Positions 25,352-33,606 of a stretch of DNA of 64,000 nt are shown here, one piece after another; position 1 is the first letter of the stretch; each line of letters starts with the position of its first letter. A program made the position numbers and the translations under genes. The notes beneath the pieces were generated by a model, which had not been told where the DNA came from, searched no databases, and saw nothing but the letters and a program-made list of their open reading frames with translations. Origin of the DNA: Azotobacter vinelandii CA (GTDB lineage: Bacteria > Pseudomonadota > Gammaproteobacteria > Pseudomonadales > Pseudomonadaceae). The stretch lies in the NCBI RefSeq assembly GCF_000380335.1, contig NC_021149.1:434001-498000 (forward strand), given 5' to 3'.

Positions 25352-26962
25352 ATGACTTCAGATTCCGTTTCCCAGGCCGCGCTCCTCGACGCCCGGCCTC
25401 AACTGGACCAGCGCGCCGGCCGGGTCACCGCGGCGATGTTCCTCACCATGCTCAGCCTCGGCCTGCTGTTCTCCGTCTACAGCCTGGTGCAGGACATGGA
25501 CGGCGCCGGCACCGTGATGACCACCTGGACGCCGTTCCTGCTGCTCGGCGTGGCCCTGCTGATCGCCCTCGGCTTCGAGTTCGTCAACGGTTTCCACGAC
25601 ACCGCCAACGCCGTGGCCACGGTGATCTACACCCACTCGCTGCCGCCGCACTTCGCGGTGGTCTGGTCCGGCTGCTTCAACTTCCTCGGCGTGCTGCTGT
25701 CCAGCGGCGCGGTGGCCTTCGGGGTCATCACCCTGCTGCCGGTCGAACTGATCCTGCAGGTCGGCTCCTCGGCTGGCTTCGCCATGGTCTTCGCCCTGCT
25801 GATCGCCGCCATCCTGTGGAACCTGGGCACCTGGTGGCTGGGGCTGCCGGCCTCCTCCTCGCACACCCTGATCGGCTCGATCATCGGCGTCGGCATCGCC
25901 AACGCGCTGATGCACGGCCGCGACGGCACCAGCGGGGTGGAGTGGTCGCAGGTCGTCAAGGTGGGCTATTCGCTGCTGCTTTCGCCGGTGATCGGCTTCG
26001 TCTTCGCGATCCTGATGCTGCTGTTGCTGCGCACCCTGGTGAAGAACCGCACCCTGTACAAGGCGCCCGAAGGCAAGACGCCGCCGCCGTGGTGGATTCG
26101 CAGCCTGCTGGTCCTCACCTGCACCGGGGTGTCCTTCGCCCACGGCTCCAACGACGGCCAGAAGGGCATGGGCCTGATCATGCTGATCCTGGTCGGTACC
26201 CTGCCGACGGCCTACGCGCTGAACCGCGCCATGCCGGTCGAGCACACCACCCAGTTCGTCGCGGTCGCCGAAGTCACCCAGCAGGCGCTGCTGAAGGATC
26301 TGCCGCAGCCCGTGGTGGTCGAGGACCCGCGCCAGGTGCTGTCCGGCTACCTGCGCAGCAAGGAAGCCCCGGCGGAGCTGATCCCGGCCGTGGCGGCGCT
26401 GACCGGCGTGATCGCCGACGAGGTCCGCGACTACGGTGCGCTGGCGCGGGTGCCGGCCGAGGCGGTGGCCAACGTGCGCAACGACATGTACCTGGCTTCC
26501 GAGGCCATCCGCCTGATGGAGAAGGACGAGATCGGCAACTTCGACGCCGATACCCAAAGCAAGCTGCAGGCCTTCAAGAAGCAGATCGACGGCGCGACCC
26601 GCTTCATTCCCCTGTGGGTCAAGGTGGCGGTCGCCATCGCCCTCGGCCTGGGCACCATGGTCGGCTGGCGGCGCATCGTGGTGACCGTCGGCGAGAAGAT
26701 CGGCAAGTCGCACCTGACCTACGCCCAGGGCGCCTCGGCGGAGAGCGTGGCGATGCTCACCATCGGCGCGGCGGACATGTTCGGCCTGCCGGTGTCCACC
26801 ACCCACGTGCTGTCCTCCGGCGTGGCCGGCACCATGGCGGCCAATGGTTCCGGGCTGCAGATGGGCACCATCCGCAACCTGCTGATGGCCTGGGTGCTGA
26901 CCCTGCCCGCGGCGATCCTGCTCTCCGGCTCGCTGTACTGGCTGTTCACCCGGCTGTTCTGA
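25352..26962 (+). CDS. Pit-family inorganic phosphate transporter
   Basis: A 536-residue inner-membrane transporter with about ten helices and a soluble central loop (about 245-430, rich in Glu, Lys and Val). The duplicated family signature is clear: FEFVNGFHDTANAVATV near residue 75 and VSFAHGSNDGQKGMG near 260. It imports metal-phosphate or phosphate driven by protons, usually at low affinity and constitutively. The ATG at 25352 is preferred over an upstream start because of length and the acidic N-terminus. It is near argE/argA, as in P. aeruginosa to my memory. Confidence 0.92.
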   Translation: MTSDSVSQAALLDARPQLDQRAGRVTAAMFLTMLSLGLLFSVYSLVQDMDGAGTVMTTWTPFLLLGVALLIALGFEFVNGFHDTANAVATVIYTHSLPPHFAVVWSGCFNFLGVLLSSGAVAFGVITLLPVELILQVGSSAGFAMVFALLIAAILWNLGTWWLGLPASSSHTLIGSIIGVGIANALMHGRDGTSGVEWSQVVKVGYSLLLSPVIGFVFAILMLLLLRTLVKNRTLYKAPEGKTPPPWWIRSLLVLTCTGVSFAHGSNDGQKGMGLIMLILVGTLPTAYALNRAMPVEHTTQFVAVAEVTQQALLKDLPQPVVVEDPRQVLSGYLRSKEAPAELIPAVAALTGVIADEVRDYGALARVPAEAVANVRNDMYLASEAIRLMEKDEIGNFDADTQSKLQAFKKQIDGATRFIPLWVKVAVAIALGLGTMVGWRRIVVTVGEKIGKSHLTYAQGASAESVAMLTIGAADMFGLPVSTTHVLSSGVAGTMAANGSGLQMGTIRNLLMAWVLTLPAAILLSGSLYWLFTRLF

Positions 26963-27288
26963 GCCGGACCCGCGCGGCCCCGGAGGTTCCCTCCGGCGGC
27001 GGTCCGGGCACGGGCCTTTTCGCCTTCGCCGGCGGGTTCGAGCCGCCGACTCCGGTGCGGACCTTCGCTCCGTCCGGCCGTTTCTTCATGCACCACGAGC
27101 CGATGCGGTCCGTGGGGCGCTTCATGCGATTGCACGGCGGGGCGAGCGGCATGCATGGCTTTCTCCCCTCTCCCAAGCATGGGAGAGGGGCTGGGGGAGA
27201 GGGAGCCGGGCGTCCGAGGAAGGGCGCAATCCGCCGATTCCGGTGCGGCTCCGCGCCATATTCGGCGGGCTTCATCCCTATCGGCTGA
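26963..27288. other. Intergenic region with a palindromic repeat
   Basis: About 325 bases after the phosphate transporter. No gene is visible. It holds a strong palindrome of the CCCTCTCCC type (listed separately), and a CCGGCGGG-type inverted segment near 27025-27055 that may help end transcription. Confidence 0.5.
27165..27190. repeat. CCCTCTCCC-type palindrome
   Basis: A perfect 11-base-pair stem CCCCTCTCCCA (27165-27175) with TGGGAGAGGGG (27180-27190), loop AGCA. The same core occurs at 63073-63094. A dispersed repeat found in many high-GC proteobacteria; it lies in a convergent intergenic gap. Confidence 0.75.
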
Positions 27289-28050
27289 CTAGTCCCGGCC
27301 GGCGTAGGGGCCGGTGGCGAGCAGGCGTTCGATCAGTCCGGCGGACGAGGCGCCGTCGCCTTCGGTCTGGTGGGTCATGTAGTTGAAGTCGAGGTCGATC
27401 ATTCCCTGCAAGCGGGCGGCGTAGTCGCTGGGGTATTGCGCCTGCTCGATGGCGGGAAGTTCCTTGTAGTGTTCAAGCACTTCAATGAAAAAATTGGTGA
27501 GCTTGCCGGTGCGGTTGTATTCGTCCGTTGCTTGAGCCACTACTTTTCGCCGCCAGACCTGTTCTTGATCGGCTGCTTCAAGGTAAGCGGCCCGTCGCTC
27601 GTTGACGGTAAATGTGCCACTGTCGTCATAGGCGATCAGGGCCAGTTGGTCCCGCGACATGCCTTTGAAAGGATTGCTGCCCTTGCCATTGACGAAGTCG
27701 GTTGCCTGCTCTGCGCGTGCTAGCAACTTGGGGTCGTCAGTGTTGGGTACCTCTGCATCGTGCAACTCTTGGTTGTAGTGATAGCTATCTCCAATGATTT
27801 GATCCAGCAGCGTCGCGGCCTTTTGACCCAGCTCTTTGTAGCTTAGGCTCATATCGCGGACTTCGGCGCCCGCAGCAGCCTCGCTCAACTGCCGGGCGAG
27901 GCTGGAAAGGGTGCTGGAAGAGGCGCTCGTGGCGGTTGCGCTGCCGCTCTTGTCCGCGCTGGAAACCGCCTGGGTCCGGCCCGTGGCGGTGCTTGCGGTG
28001 CCGGTCGCGCGGTTGCTGGAAAGCGAGAGGTGGGGGGTGATGCCGACCAT
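27289..28050 (-). CDS. Hypothetical protein of lower GC content
   Basis: A 253-residue protein that I do not recognise. The first about 60 residues are rich in Ser, Thr and Ala and likely disordered, with no signal peptide. The remaining part is predicted helical with Tyr- and Asp-rich stretches (ELHDAEVPNTDDP, MSRDQLALIAYDDSG, FFIEVLEHYKEL). The central part of the gene is visibly lower in GC (near 50-55 percent by eye) and uses codons such as TTG, AAT and GAT that neighbours avoid, which points to recent acquisition. An AAGGAGAA site nine bases before the ATG supports the start. Confidence 0.75.
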   Translation of the reverse strand: MVGITPHLSLSSNRATGTASTATGRTQAVSSADKSGSATATSASSSTLSSLARQLSEAAAGAEVRDMSLSYKELGQKAATLLDQIIGDSYHYNQELHDAEVPNTDDPKLLARAEQATDFVNGKGSNPFKGMSRDQLALIAYDDSGTFTVNERRAAYLEAADQEQVWRRKVVAQATDEYNRTGKLTNFFIEVLEHYKELPAIEQAQYPSDYAARLQGMIDLDFNYMTHQTEGDGASSAGLIERLLATGPYAGRD

Positions 28051-28356
28051 GACGATGGTTCTCCTTGGGCAAGTGGCTTCGGCAGGCGGGGTCTCGGTTC
28101 GCGGGATGCGCGGCTCGTCGAGCGCGCGTTCTTCCTGGCTGAATTAACGGCAAGGCGAGCGGAAACCTTAGCGATGGTTCCGAGCCGTCCGATGCCGGAC
28201 CTCTCCGAAAGGCGGTTTGCGGGGCGTAACCCTTCGATTCCGCGGCTTTGCGCCATGTCCGGCGGGCCGCAGCTACCCGGTATCCCGCCTACGGCGATAT
28301 CCTCGGCCGCCACCCCGGCCTATGATGACGGCAGGCTCTGTACAGGAAACCCGCCG
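28051..28356. other. Divergent promoter region, no gene seen
   Basis: About 305 bases between the orphan gene and argE. A GCGCGGCTCGTCGAGCGCGC palindrome lies near 28110-28129. No other repeat, operator or small gene could be supported. Confidence 0.4.
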
Positions 28357-29514
28357 ATGTCACTCCCCAGTCTCAAGCAGCAGTTCGCCGAACTGATCGC
28401 CCTGCCTTCGGTGAGCTGCACACAGGCCGCCCTCGACCTGCCCAACCGTCCGCTGATCGAGCGCCTGGCGGACTGGCTGGACGAACTCGGCTTCGCCTGC
28501 GAGATCCGGGAGGTCGCCCCCGGCAAGTGCAACCTGCTGGCCAGCTACGGCAGCGGCCCCGGCGGTCTGGTGCTGTCCGGGCACAGCGACACCGTGCCCT
28601 TCGACGCCGCGCTGTGGACGAGCGATCCGCTGGCCCTGCGCGAGGCCGACGGCCGCTGGTACGGCCTCGGCAGTTGCGACATGAAGGGTTTCTTCCCGCT
28701 GGCGATCGAGGCGCTGCGCCCGCTGCTCGACCGGCCGTTCCGCCAGCCGCTGCTGATCCTCGCCACCTGCGACGAGGAAAGCTCGATGGCCGGTGCCCGC
28801 GCCCTGGCCGCCGCCGGCCGGCCGCTCGGCCGCGCCGCGCTGATCGGCGAGCCGACCGGGCTCAGGCCGATCCGCCTGCACAAGGGGGTGATGATGGAGC
28901 GCATCGACATCCTGGGGAAAAGCGGCCATTCCTCCGACCCGAGCCTCGGCAACAGCGCCCTGGAGGCCATGCACGAGGCCATCGGCGCGCTGCTCGAACT
29001 GCGCGGCCAGTGGCAAAGCGAATTCCGCAACCCGCTGTTCGACGTACCGCAGCCGACCCTGAACCTCGGCTGCATCCATGGCGGCGACAACCCCAACCGC
29101 ATCTGCGGCCAGTGCGCGCTGGAGTTCGACCTGCGCCCCTTGCCGGGCATGGACCCGCAACAACTGCGCGCGGCGATCCGCGGCAAGCTGCAGCCCTTGG
29201 CCGAGCGGCGCGGCGTGCGCATCGACTACGCCCCGCTGTTCCCCGGTCTGCCGCCGTTCGAGCAGGCGGCAGGCAGCGAACTGGTGCGCCTCGCCGAGCG
29301 CCTCACCGGGCACCGCGCCGAGGCGGTGGCCTTCGGCACCGAAGCGCCCTACCTGCAACAGCTCGGCTGCGAGACCATCGTCCTCGGCCCCGGCGACATC
29401 GCCTGCGCCCACCAGCCGGACGAATACCTGGAGCTGGCGCGGATCGAGCCGACCGTGCAACTGCTGCGGCAACTGATCGGGCATTATTGTCTCGCTCCGG
29501 CTCCTATCCCGTAG
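28357..29514 (+). CDS. argE: Acetylornithine deacetylase
   Basis: A 385-residue M20-family amidohydrolase that removes the acetyl group from N-acetylornithine in arginine synthesis. Metal ligands are visible in LSGHSDTVPF (His), GSCDMKGFF (Asp), ATCDEESSM (Glu, with the general base next to it) and AFGTEAPYL; the C-terminal ACAHQPDEY supplies the last His. ATG at 28357 gives the family length. Forty bases upstream of argA, so the two probably form an operon. The argE-argA pairing matches P. aeruginosa. Confidence 0.94.
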   Translation: MSLPSLKQQFAELIALPSVSCTQAALDLPNRPLIERLADWLDELGFACEIREVAPGKCNLLASYGSGPGGLVLSGHSDTVPFDAALWTSDPLALREADGRWYGLGSCDMKGFFPLAIEALRPLLDRPFRQPLLILATCDEESSMAGARALAAAGRPLGRAALIGEPTGLRPIRLHKGVMMERIDILGKSGHSSDPSLGNSALEAMHEAIGALLELRGQWQSEFRNPLFDVPQPTLNLGCIHGGDNPNRICGQCALEFDLRPLPGMDPQQLRAAIRGKLQPLAERRGVRIDYAPLFPGLPPFEQAAGSELVRLAERLTGHRAEAVAFGTEAPYLQQLGCETIVLGPGDIACAHQPDEYLELARIEPTVQLLRQLIGHYCLAPAPIP

Positions 29515-29554
29515 GAGCGATCACGGACACGGGTTTTCCATCGACAGGTTTTCC

Positions 29555-30853
29555 ATGCGCGACTACGTCAACTGGCTCCGCCACGCCTCGCCCTACATCA
29601 ACGCCCACCGTGACTGCACCTTCGTGGTCATGTTGCCGGGCGAGGGCATCGAGCATCCCAACTTCGGCAACATCGTCCACGACCTGGTGCTGCTGCACAG
29701 CCTCGGCGTGCGCCTGGTGCTGGTGCACGGCTCGCGCCCGCAGATCGAGGCGCGCCTCGCCGCCCGCGGGCTGACCCCGCGCTTTCACCAGAACCTGCGG
29801 ATCACCGACGTGCCGACCCTCGAATGCGTGATCGACGCGGTCGGCAGCCTGCGCCTGGCCATTGAGGCGCGCCTGTCGATGGACATGGCCGCCTCGCCGA
29901 TGCAGGGCGCCCGGCTGCGGGTGGTCGGCGGCAACTTCGTCACCGCCCGGCCGATCGGCGTGGTCGACGGCATCGACTACCTGCATACCGGCGAGGTGCG
30001 CCGGATCGACCGCAAGGGCATCGGCCGCCAGCTCGACGAGCGCGCCATAGTGCTGCTCTCGCCCCTGGGCTATTCGCCGACCGGAGAAATCTTCAACCTC
30101 GCCTGCGAGGACGTGGCGACCCGCGCGGCCATCGACCTGAAGGCCGACAAGCTGCTGCTGTTCGGCGCCGAGCCGGGCCTGCTCGACGGGCAGGGCACGC
30201 TGATCCGCGAACTGCGCCCGCAGCAGGTGGCGGCGCACCTCGAACGCCTCGGCGCCGACTACCAGGGCGAGTTGCTCGACGCCGCCGCCCAGGCCTGTCG
30301 CGCCGGCGTGCCGCGCAGCCACATGGTCAGCTATGCCGAGGACGGCGCGCTGCTCACCGAGCTGTTCACCCGCGACGGCGGCGGCACCCTGGTCACCCAG
30401 GAGCAGTTCGAGAAACTGCGCGAGGCGACCATCGAGGACGTCGGCGGGCTGCTCGAACTGATCCGCCCGCTGGAGGAACAGGGCATCCTGGTGCGCCGCT
30501 CGCGCGAGGTGCTGGAGCGCGAGATCGGTCAATTCAGCATCGTCGAGCGCGACGGCCTGATCATCGCCTGCGCCGCGCTCTATCCGATCGCCGACTCCGA
30601 TGCCGGCGAACTGGCCTGCCTGGCGGTGAATCCCGACTATCGCCACGGCGGGCGCGGCGACGAACTGCTCGAACGCATCGAGGCGCGCGCCCGCGCGCTG
30701 GGCCTCAAGACCCTGTTCGTGCTCACCACCCGCACCGCCCACTGGTTCCGCGAGCGCGGCTTCCAGCCCAGCGGCGTCGAGCGCCTGCCGGCGGCGCGCG
30801 CCTCGCTGTACAACTACCAGCGCCAGTCGAAGGTGTTCGAGAAGGCGCTGTAG
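29555..30853 (+). CDS. argA: Amino-acid N-acetyltransferase (N-acetylglutamate synthase)
   Basis: A 432-residue enzyme that acetylates glutamate with acetyl-CoA, the first step of arginine synthesis. The N-terminal amino-acid-kinase-like domain (about 1-280, opening RHASPYINAHRDCTFV) is the site of arginine inhibition; the C-terminal GNAT domain (about 290-432) contains LACLAVNPDYRHGGRGDEL, which binds acetyl-CoA. The length and layout are those of classical ArgA. Possibly translated from the same mRNA as argE. Followed by a 470-base REP-rich spacer. Confidence 0.96.
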   Translation: MRDYVNWLRHASPYINAHRDCTFVVMLPGEGIEHPNFGNIVHDLVLLHSLGVRLVLVHGSRPQIEARLAARGLTPRFHQNLRITDVPTLECVIDAVGSLRLAIEARLSMDMAASPMQGARLRVVGGNFVTARPIGVVDGIDYLHTGEVRRIDRKGIGRQLDERAIVLLSPLGYSPTGEIFNLACEDVATRAAIDLKADKLLLFGAEPGLLDGQGTLIRELRPQQVAAHLERLGADYQGELLDAAAQACRAGVPRSHMVSYAEDGALLTELFTRDGGGTLVTQEQFEKLREATIEDVGGLLELIRPLEEQGILVRRSREVLEREIGQFSIVERDGLIIACAALYPIADSDAGELACLAVNPDYRHGGRGDELLERIEARARALGLKTLFVLTTRTAHWFRERGFQPSGVERLPAARASLYNYQRQSKVFEKAL

Positions 30854-30892
30854 GCGGGAGCGGGCTCGTCGCGACGGCGTTGAAACATTCCA

Positions 30893-30958
30893 GGTGTGGA
30901 TGGCCGAAGCCATCCACCACGACCACGGTGGAAAACGCTACGCGGTTTTCCACCCTAC
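30893..30958. repeat. REP-like element, copy 1 downstream of argA
   Basis: Contains GTGGATGGCCGAAGCCATCC (30896-30915) and a second palindrome GGTGGAAAAC...GGTTTTCCACC ending in CACCCTAC at 30958. The same two modules occur in copy 2 at 31178-31253 and the second module in the hisA-hisF spacer. Confidence 0.8.
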
Positions 30959-31066
30959 GCGGTCCCTGGGTGGCGCAGGGCGGGTGCACCCGCCGATTCC
31001 GTCGTGATCCACCATGTCCGGCGGGTTGCACCCAGGGGCGCGGCGAACGTCCGGCTGCCTGGTGTG

Positions 31067-31173
31067 GGAGCGGATTCATCCGCGACTTGCGCCAACGGCG
31101 CGACGAACCGGCCAAGCGGCGACCCGCCGGGCGGCGATCCGCCGGGCGGGTCGGTCGCGGATGAATCCGCTCC
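31067..31173. repeat. Nested inverted repeat of GGAGCGGATTCATCCGCGAC type
   Basis: GGAGCGGATTCATCCGCGAC (31067-31086) is followed, after 67 bases, by its perfect 20-base inverse (31154-31173). Each arm is itself partly palindromic around GCGGAT/ATCCGC. The unit is of the Pseudomonas REP type and is embedded between the two GTAGGGTGG-type elements. Confidence 0.8.
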
Positions 31174-31177
31174 GGCC

Positions 31178-31253
31178 GTAGGGTGGATGGCCGAAGCCAT
31201 CCGCCGTGGTGGGCAGCGGGTGGTGGAAAACGCTAAGCGGTTTTCCACCCTAC
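31178..31253. repeat. REP-like element, copy 2 downstream of argA
   Basis: Bounded by GTAGGGTGG (31178-31186) and CCACCCTAC (31245-31253), with the inner palindromes GGATGGCCGAAGCCATCC and GGTGGAAAACGC/GCGGTTTTCCACC. Same end motifs as the 3460-3528 element. Confidence 0.8.
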
Positions 31254-31322
31254 TGACTCAGCGCGCGGTGGCCCACTGAGCGGCAAGACGGTATCTACAG
31301 GAGCGCGGCGTTTTTCGTCGTT

Positions 31323-32357
31323 TCAACCGCACAGCGACTGGCGCAGCGAACTGGGCGGCATGCCGGTCCAGCGCTTGAACGAGCGGCGGAAGTTGTTGGC
31401 GTCGTGGAAGTGCAGGTAGCTGGCGATCGCCTCGTTGCCGTAGCCCTTCACCTGCTGGAGCCAGAGCGCCACGTGCAGACGGGCGCGGTCGTGCTGCTCC
31501 TGGTAGCTGGTGGCGTGCTTGCGCAGCTTGCGCTTGAAGGTGGTCGGGCTCATCGCGAAGGCTTCGGCGGCGCGCTCCAGGCCGGGCGCCTCGCGCACGT
31601 GCGCGAGCAGCCAGTCGTACAGGCGGTCGAGCAGGCTGGCCGCCGGGCCGGCGCTCTCCAGTTGCGCGCGGGCCTGTCGGCGGCTCACCGCGCCGGCCGT
31701 CGGGGCGGCCTGCGGCAGCGGGCGGTTCAGGCAGTCGAGCGGCAGGCGCATCAGGTCGCAGGGGCTGCCGAAATGCAGGTCCTCGCCCAGATGCACCCAG
31801 TACTGCTCGACGCAGCGCGGCTCGGCATGCCGGAAATGGAAGCGCCAGGGCAGGCGTTCGCCGCTCAGCCGCCGGCCCAGGGCGGTCGCCGCCGCCATGT
31901 GCGCTTCGAGCAGAAAACGCAGCGACGGCCCGGCGCCGCAACTGTCGAGCCAGTACAAATAGGCGTACCGCTCGTCGCAGACCAGCCGCGGGCTCAGCAG
32001 CGGGCAGAGCAGGGCACGCAGTTCGCCGAGCAGGCGCAGCGCCTCCAGCAGGTTGCCGGCCTGCGCCAGGGCCTGGCTGGCGGCGCCCTGGTGGCCTGGC
32101 AGCAGCCGCTGGCCGAACAGGAAGCTGGTGTCGTCCGCCGCCAGCAGGCGCTGGGCGTTGTCGATCAGGCGCAGGTACTGCTCGGGGCTGATCAGCGTCG
32201 CGCCGCGCAGGATGTCCTCGTGGAACAGGCCGCTGCCGCGTAGCAGGCGGTGGCTGTCGATGCCGCGGCCCAGGCCCAGGTCGAGCAGCCCGGCGGGCTG
32301 CTGATGGGCGGCGATGAAGCGGCTGTCGCGCTCGTACCAGGGCTCGCGGGCGGACAT
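31323..32357 (-). CDS. AraC-family transcriptional regulator
   Basis: A 344-residue regulator of the larger AraC class (arabinose-binding-domain-like N-terminal half, DUF4880/OruR-like pattern). The C-terminal 100 residues hold two helix-turn-helix motifs (AAEAFAMSPTTFKRKLRKH and ASYLHFHDANNFRRSFKRW). The Phe/His-rich FHFRH segment in the middle is typical of this subfamily. Its ATG lies two bases after the GGDEF gene stop, so the two are probably translated together. The effector is unknown; the divergent phytase/TonB cluster is an obvious candidate target but this is inference. Confidence 0.88.
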   Translation of the reverse strand: MSAREPWYERDSRFIAAHQQPAGLLDLGLGRGIDSHRLLRGSGLFHEDILRGATLISPEQYLRLIDNAQRLLAADDTSFLFGQRLLPGHQGAASQALAQAGNLLEALRLLGELRALLCPLLSPRLVCDERYAYLYWLDSCGAGPSLRFLLEAHMAAATALGRRLSGERLPWRFHFRHAEPRCVEQYWVHLGEDLHFGSPCDLMRLPLDCLNRPLPQAAPTAGAVSRRQARAQLESAGPAASLLDRLYDWLLAHVREAPGLERAAEAFAMSPTTFKRKLRKHATSYQEQHDRARLHVALWLQQVKGYGNEAIASYLHFHDANNFRRSFKRWTGMPPSSLRQSLCG

Positions 32358-32359
32358 GC

Positions 32360-33274
32360 TCAGGCGCTCAGGGCCAGGCCCTGCTTGGCGCGGGCCAGGG
32401 CCAGGTTGAGGCGGCGCAGCAACTGCTCGGCATCCTCGTCGAGGGCCATCGCGCAGGCCACGCTGGCGCCGAGTTGCAGGCGTTCGCCGTGCTGGCGGGT
32501 CTTGTGCGCCAGGTGTTCGACGGCCAGGGCCATTTCCCCGGCCAGTTGCCGGGCCTGGCTCTCGCCGGTGTGCGGCAGGAGGATCACGAAGCGGTCGCCG
32601 GCCAGCCGGCAGAGCAGGTCCTGGCGGCGCAGGTTGAGCAGCAGCAACTGGGTCACCGCCTGCAGCACCGCATCGCCCTCGGCATGCCCGAAGCGCTGGT
32701 TGATGGCGTCGAAATGATCCAGGTCCACCGCCACCAGCGACAGCGGCCGGCCCTCGCGGCGGCTTTCCTCCAGGCTCAGTTGCAACTGGCGGCGCAGGTA
32801 GTCGGCGCCGGCCAGCGGGGTGAGCTTGTCGAACAGCAGGTGTTCGCGGAACAGCCGCTCGCGCTTTTCCATCTGGGCGCTGATCGCCAGTTGCTCGTGG
32901 TGCCAGTGGTAGAGGCCGTAGGTCAGCAGCAGCAGGCCGACCGGCATCGGCGCCGACTCCAGCCAGTGATCCCAGTGCACCGACTCGGGCAGGCGGACGA
33001 ACTCGTCGAGGCAGTCCGTCCACCAGGAGAAGAACACGCAGCCCAGCCCCAGGGCTAGCAGGTTGGTCACCCGTCCGGCCGGGCGGCTGCTGAGCATCAG
33101 GCCCAGCCAGACCAGCGCCAGCAGCGCCGCGCCGCCCTCGCCGAAGATGTCCAGTGGATTCCACTCGCGCACCGGGATGGGGTCGCCGGCCGCCAGGTGC
33201 AGCAGCAGGGAGAAGTTGGCCGCCAGCACTACGGCGAGCAGTTTGAGGCGATGGTGGCGCAGCAGGCTTGGCAT
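32360..33274 (-). CDS. Membrane protein with degenerate GGDEF domain
   Basis: A 304-residue protein. Four or five N-terminal transmembrane helices (about 10-130) are followed by a GGDEF-type domain (about 145-300). The metal and base-binding part is recognisable (VDLDHFDAINQRFGHAEGDA), but the signature is RLAGDRF in place of RxGGEEF: the catalytic Glu position is Arg. It is therefore probably not an active diguanylate cyclase, though GTP binding is possible. The ATG at 33274 is preferred because earlier in-frame codons are unlike the family. First gene of a pair with the AraC regulator, divergent from the phytase cluster with a 332-base spacer. Confidence 0.85.
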   Translation of the reverse strand: MPSLLRHHRLKLLAVVLAANFSLLLHLAAGDPIPVREWNPLDIFGEGGAALLALVWLGLMLSSRPAGRVTNLLALGLGCVFFSWWTDCLDEFVRLPESVHWDHWLESAPMPVGLLLLTYGLYHWHHEQLAISAQMEKRERLFREHLLFDKLTPLAGADYLRRQLQLSLEESRREGRPLSLVAVDLDHFDAINQRFGHAEGDAVLQAVTQLLLLNLRRQDLLCRLAGDRFVILLPHTGESQARQLAGEMALAVEHLAHKTRQHGERLQLGASVACAMALDEDAEQLLRRLNLALARAKQGLALSA

Positions 33275-33606
33275 GGTCGCGGAGTCCCGGCCGGTGGCGA
33301 GGCCGCCAGCAGAACAGAGGCATATGACCGGACGGTTACGGCGCAGGGGGGCAAATCGGGCCAGTCCGCTTCGGAATTTTTTCGCGCCGCGCCGCCCGCT
33401 ACCCGCGCCAGGGACGCTTCTTCCTTTTCCGGGGGCGGCGCGGAGGGGGCATTTCGGACCATCCGGCGCCGGAAAGCCCCGGAAAACCCCGGTTTCCGGC
33501 GCTTCGTGGCCGGGGTTGTCATGCAAGTGCCATGTCGCGCTCCTAGCTTGCGCTCCCACTTCGGCGGCTCGTTTGCCCGCCGCTATCGAGAAGGGGGGAA
33601 ACCGAG
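33275..33606. other. Divergent promoter region of GGDEF-araC and the phytase cluster
   Basis: 332 bases without a gene. It contains a GCGCCGGAAAGCCCC...GGTTTCCGGCGC inverted repeat around 33458-33502 and a Pho-box-like double repeat at 33516-33533. The GAGAAGGGGGGA site at 33589-33600 serves the TonB-receptor ATG. Confidence 0.5.
33516..33549 (+). promoter_or_regulatory. Pho-box-like PhoB site with -10
   Basis: Two seven-base direct repeats with four-base spacing: TTGTCAT (33516-33522), GCAA, GTGCCAT (33527-33533). Against CTGTCAT they match six and five of seven. A -10 candidate TAGCTT (33544-33549) follows ten bases after the second repeat, the spacing of PhoB-activated promoters. This would make the phytase/TonB cluster phosphate-starvation inducible. 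No score was calculated. Confidence 0.5.

Noticed and set aside
30893-31253. CRISPR-like array
   Set aside because: Repeats are palindromic REP modules of different lengths in both orientations, without regular spacers, and there are no cas genes in the window.
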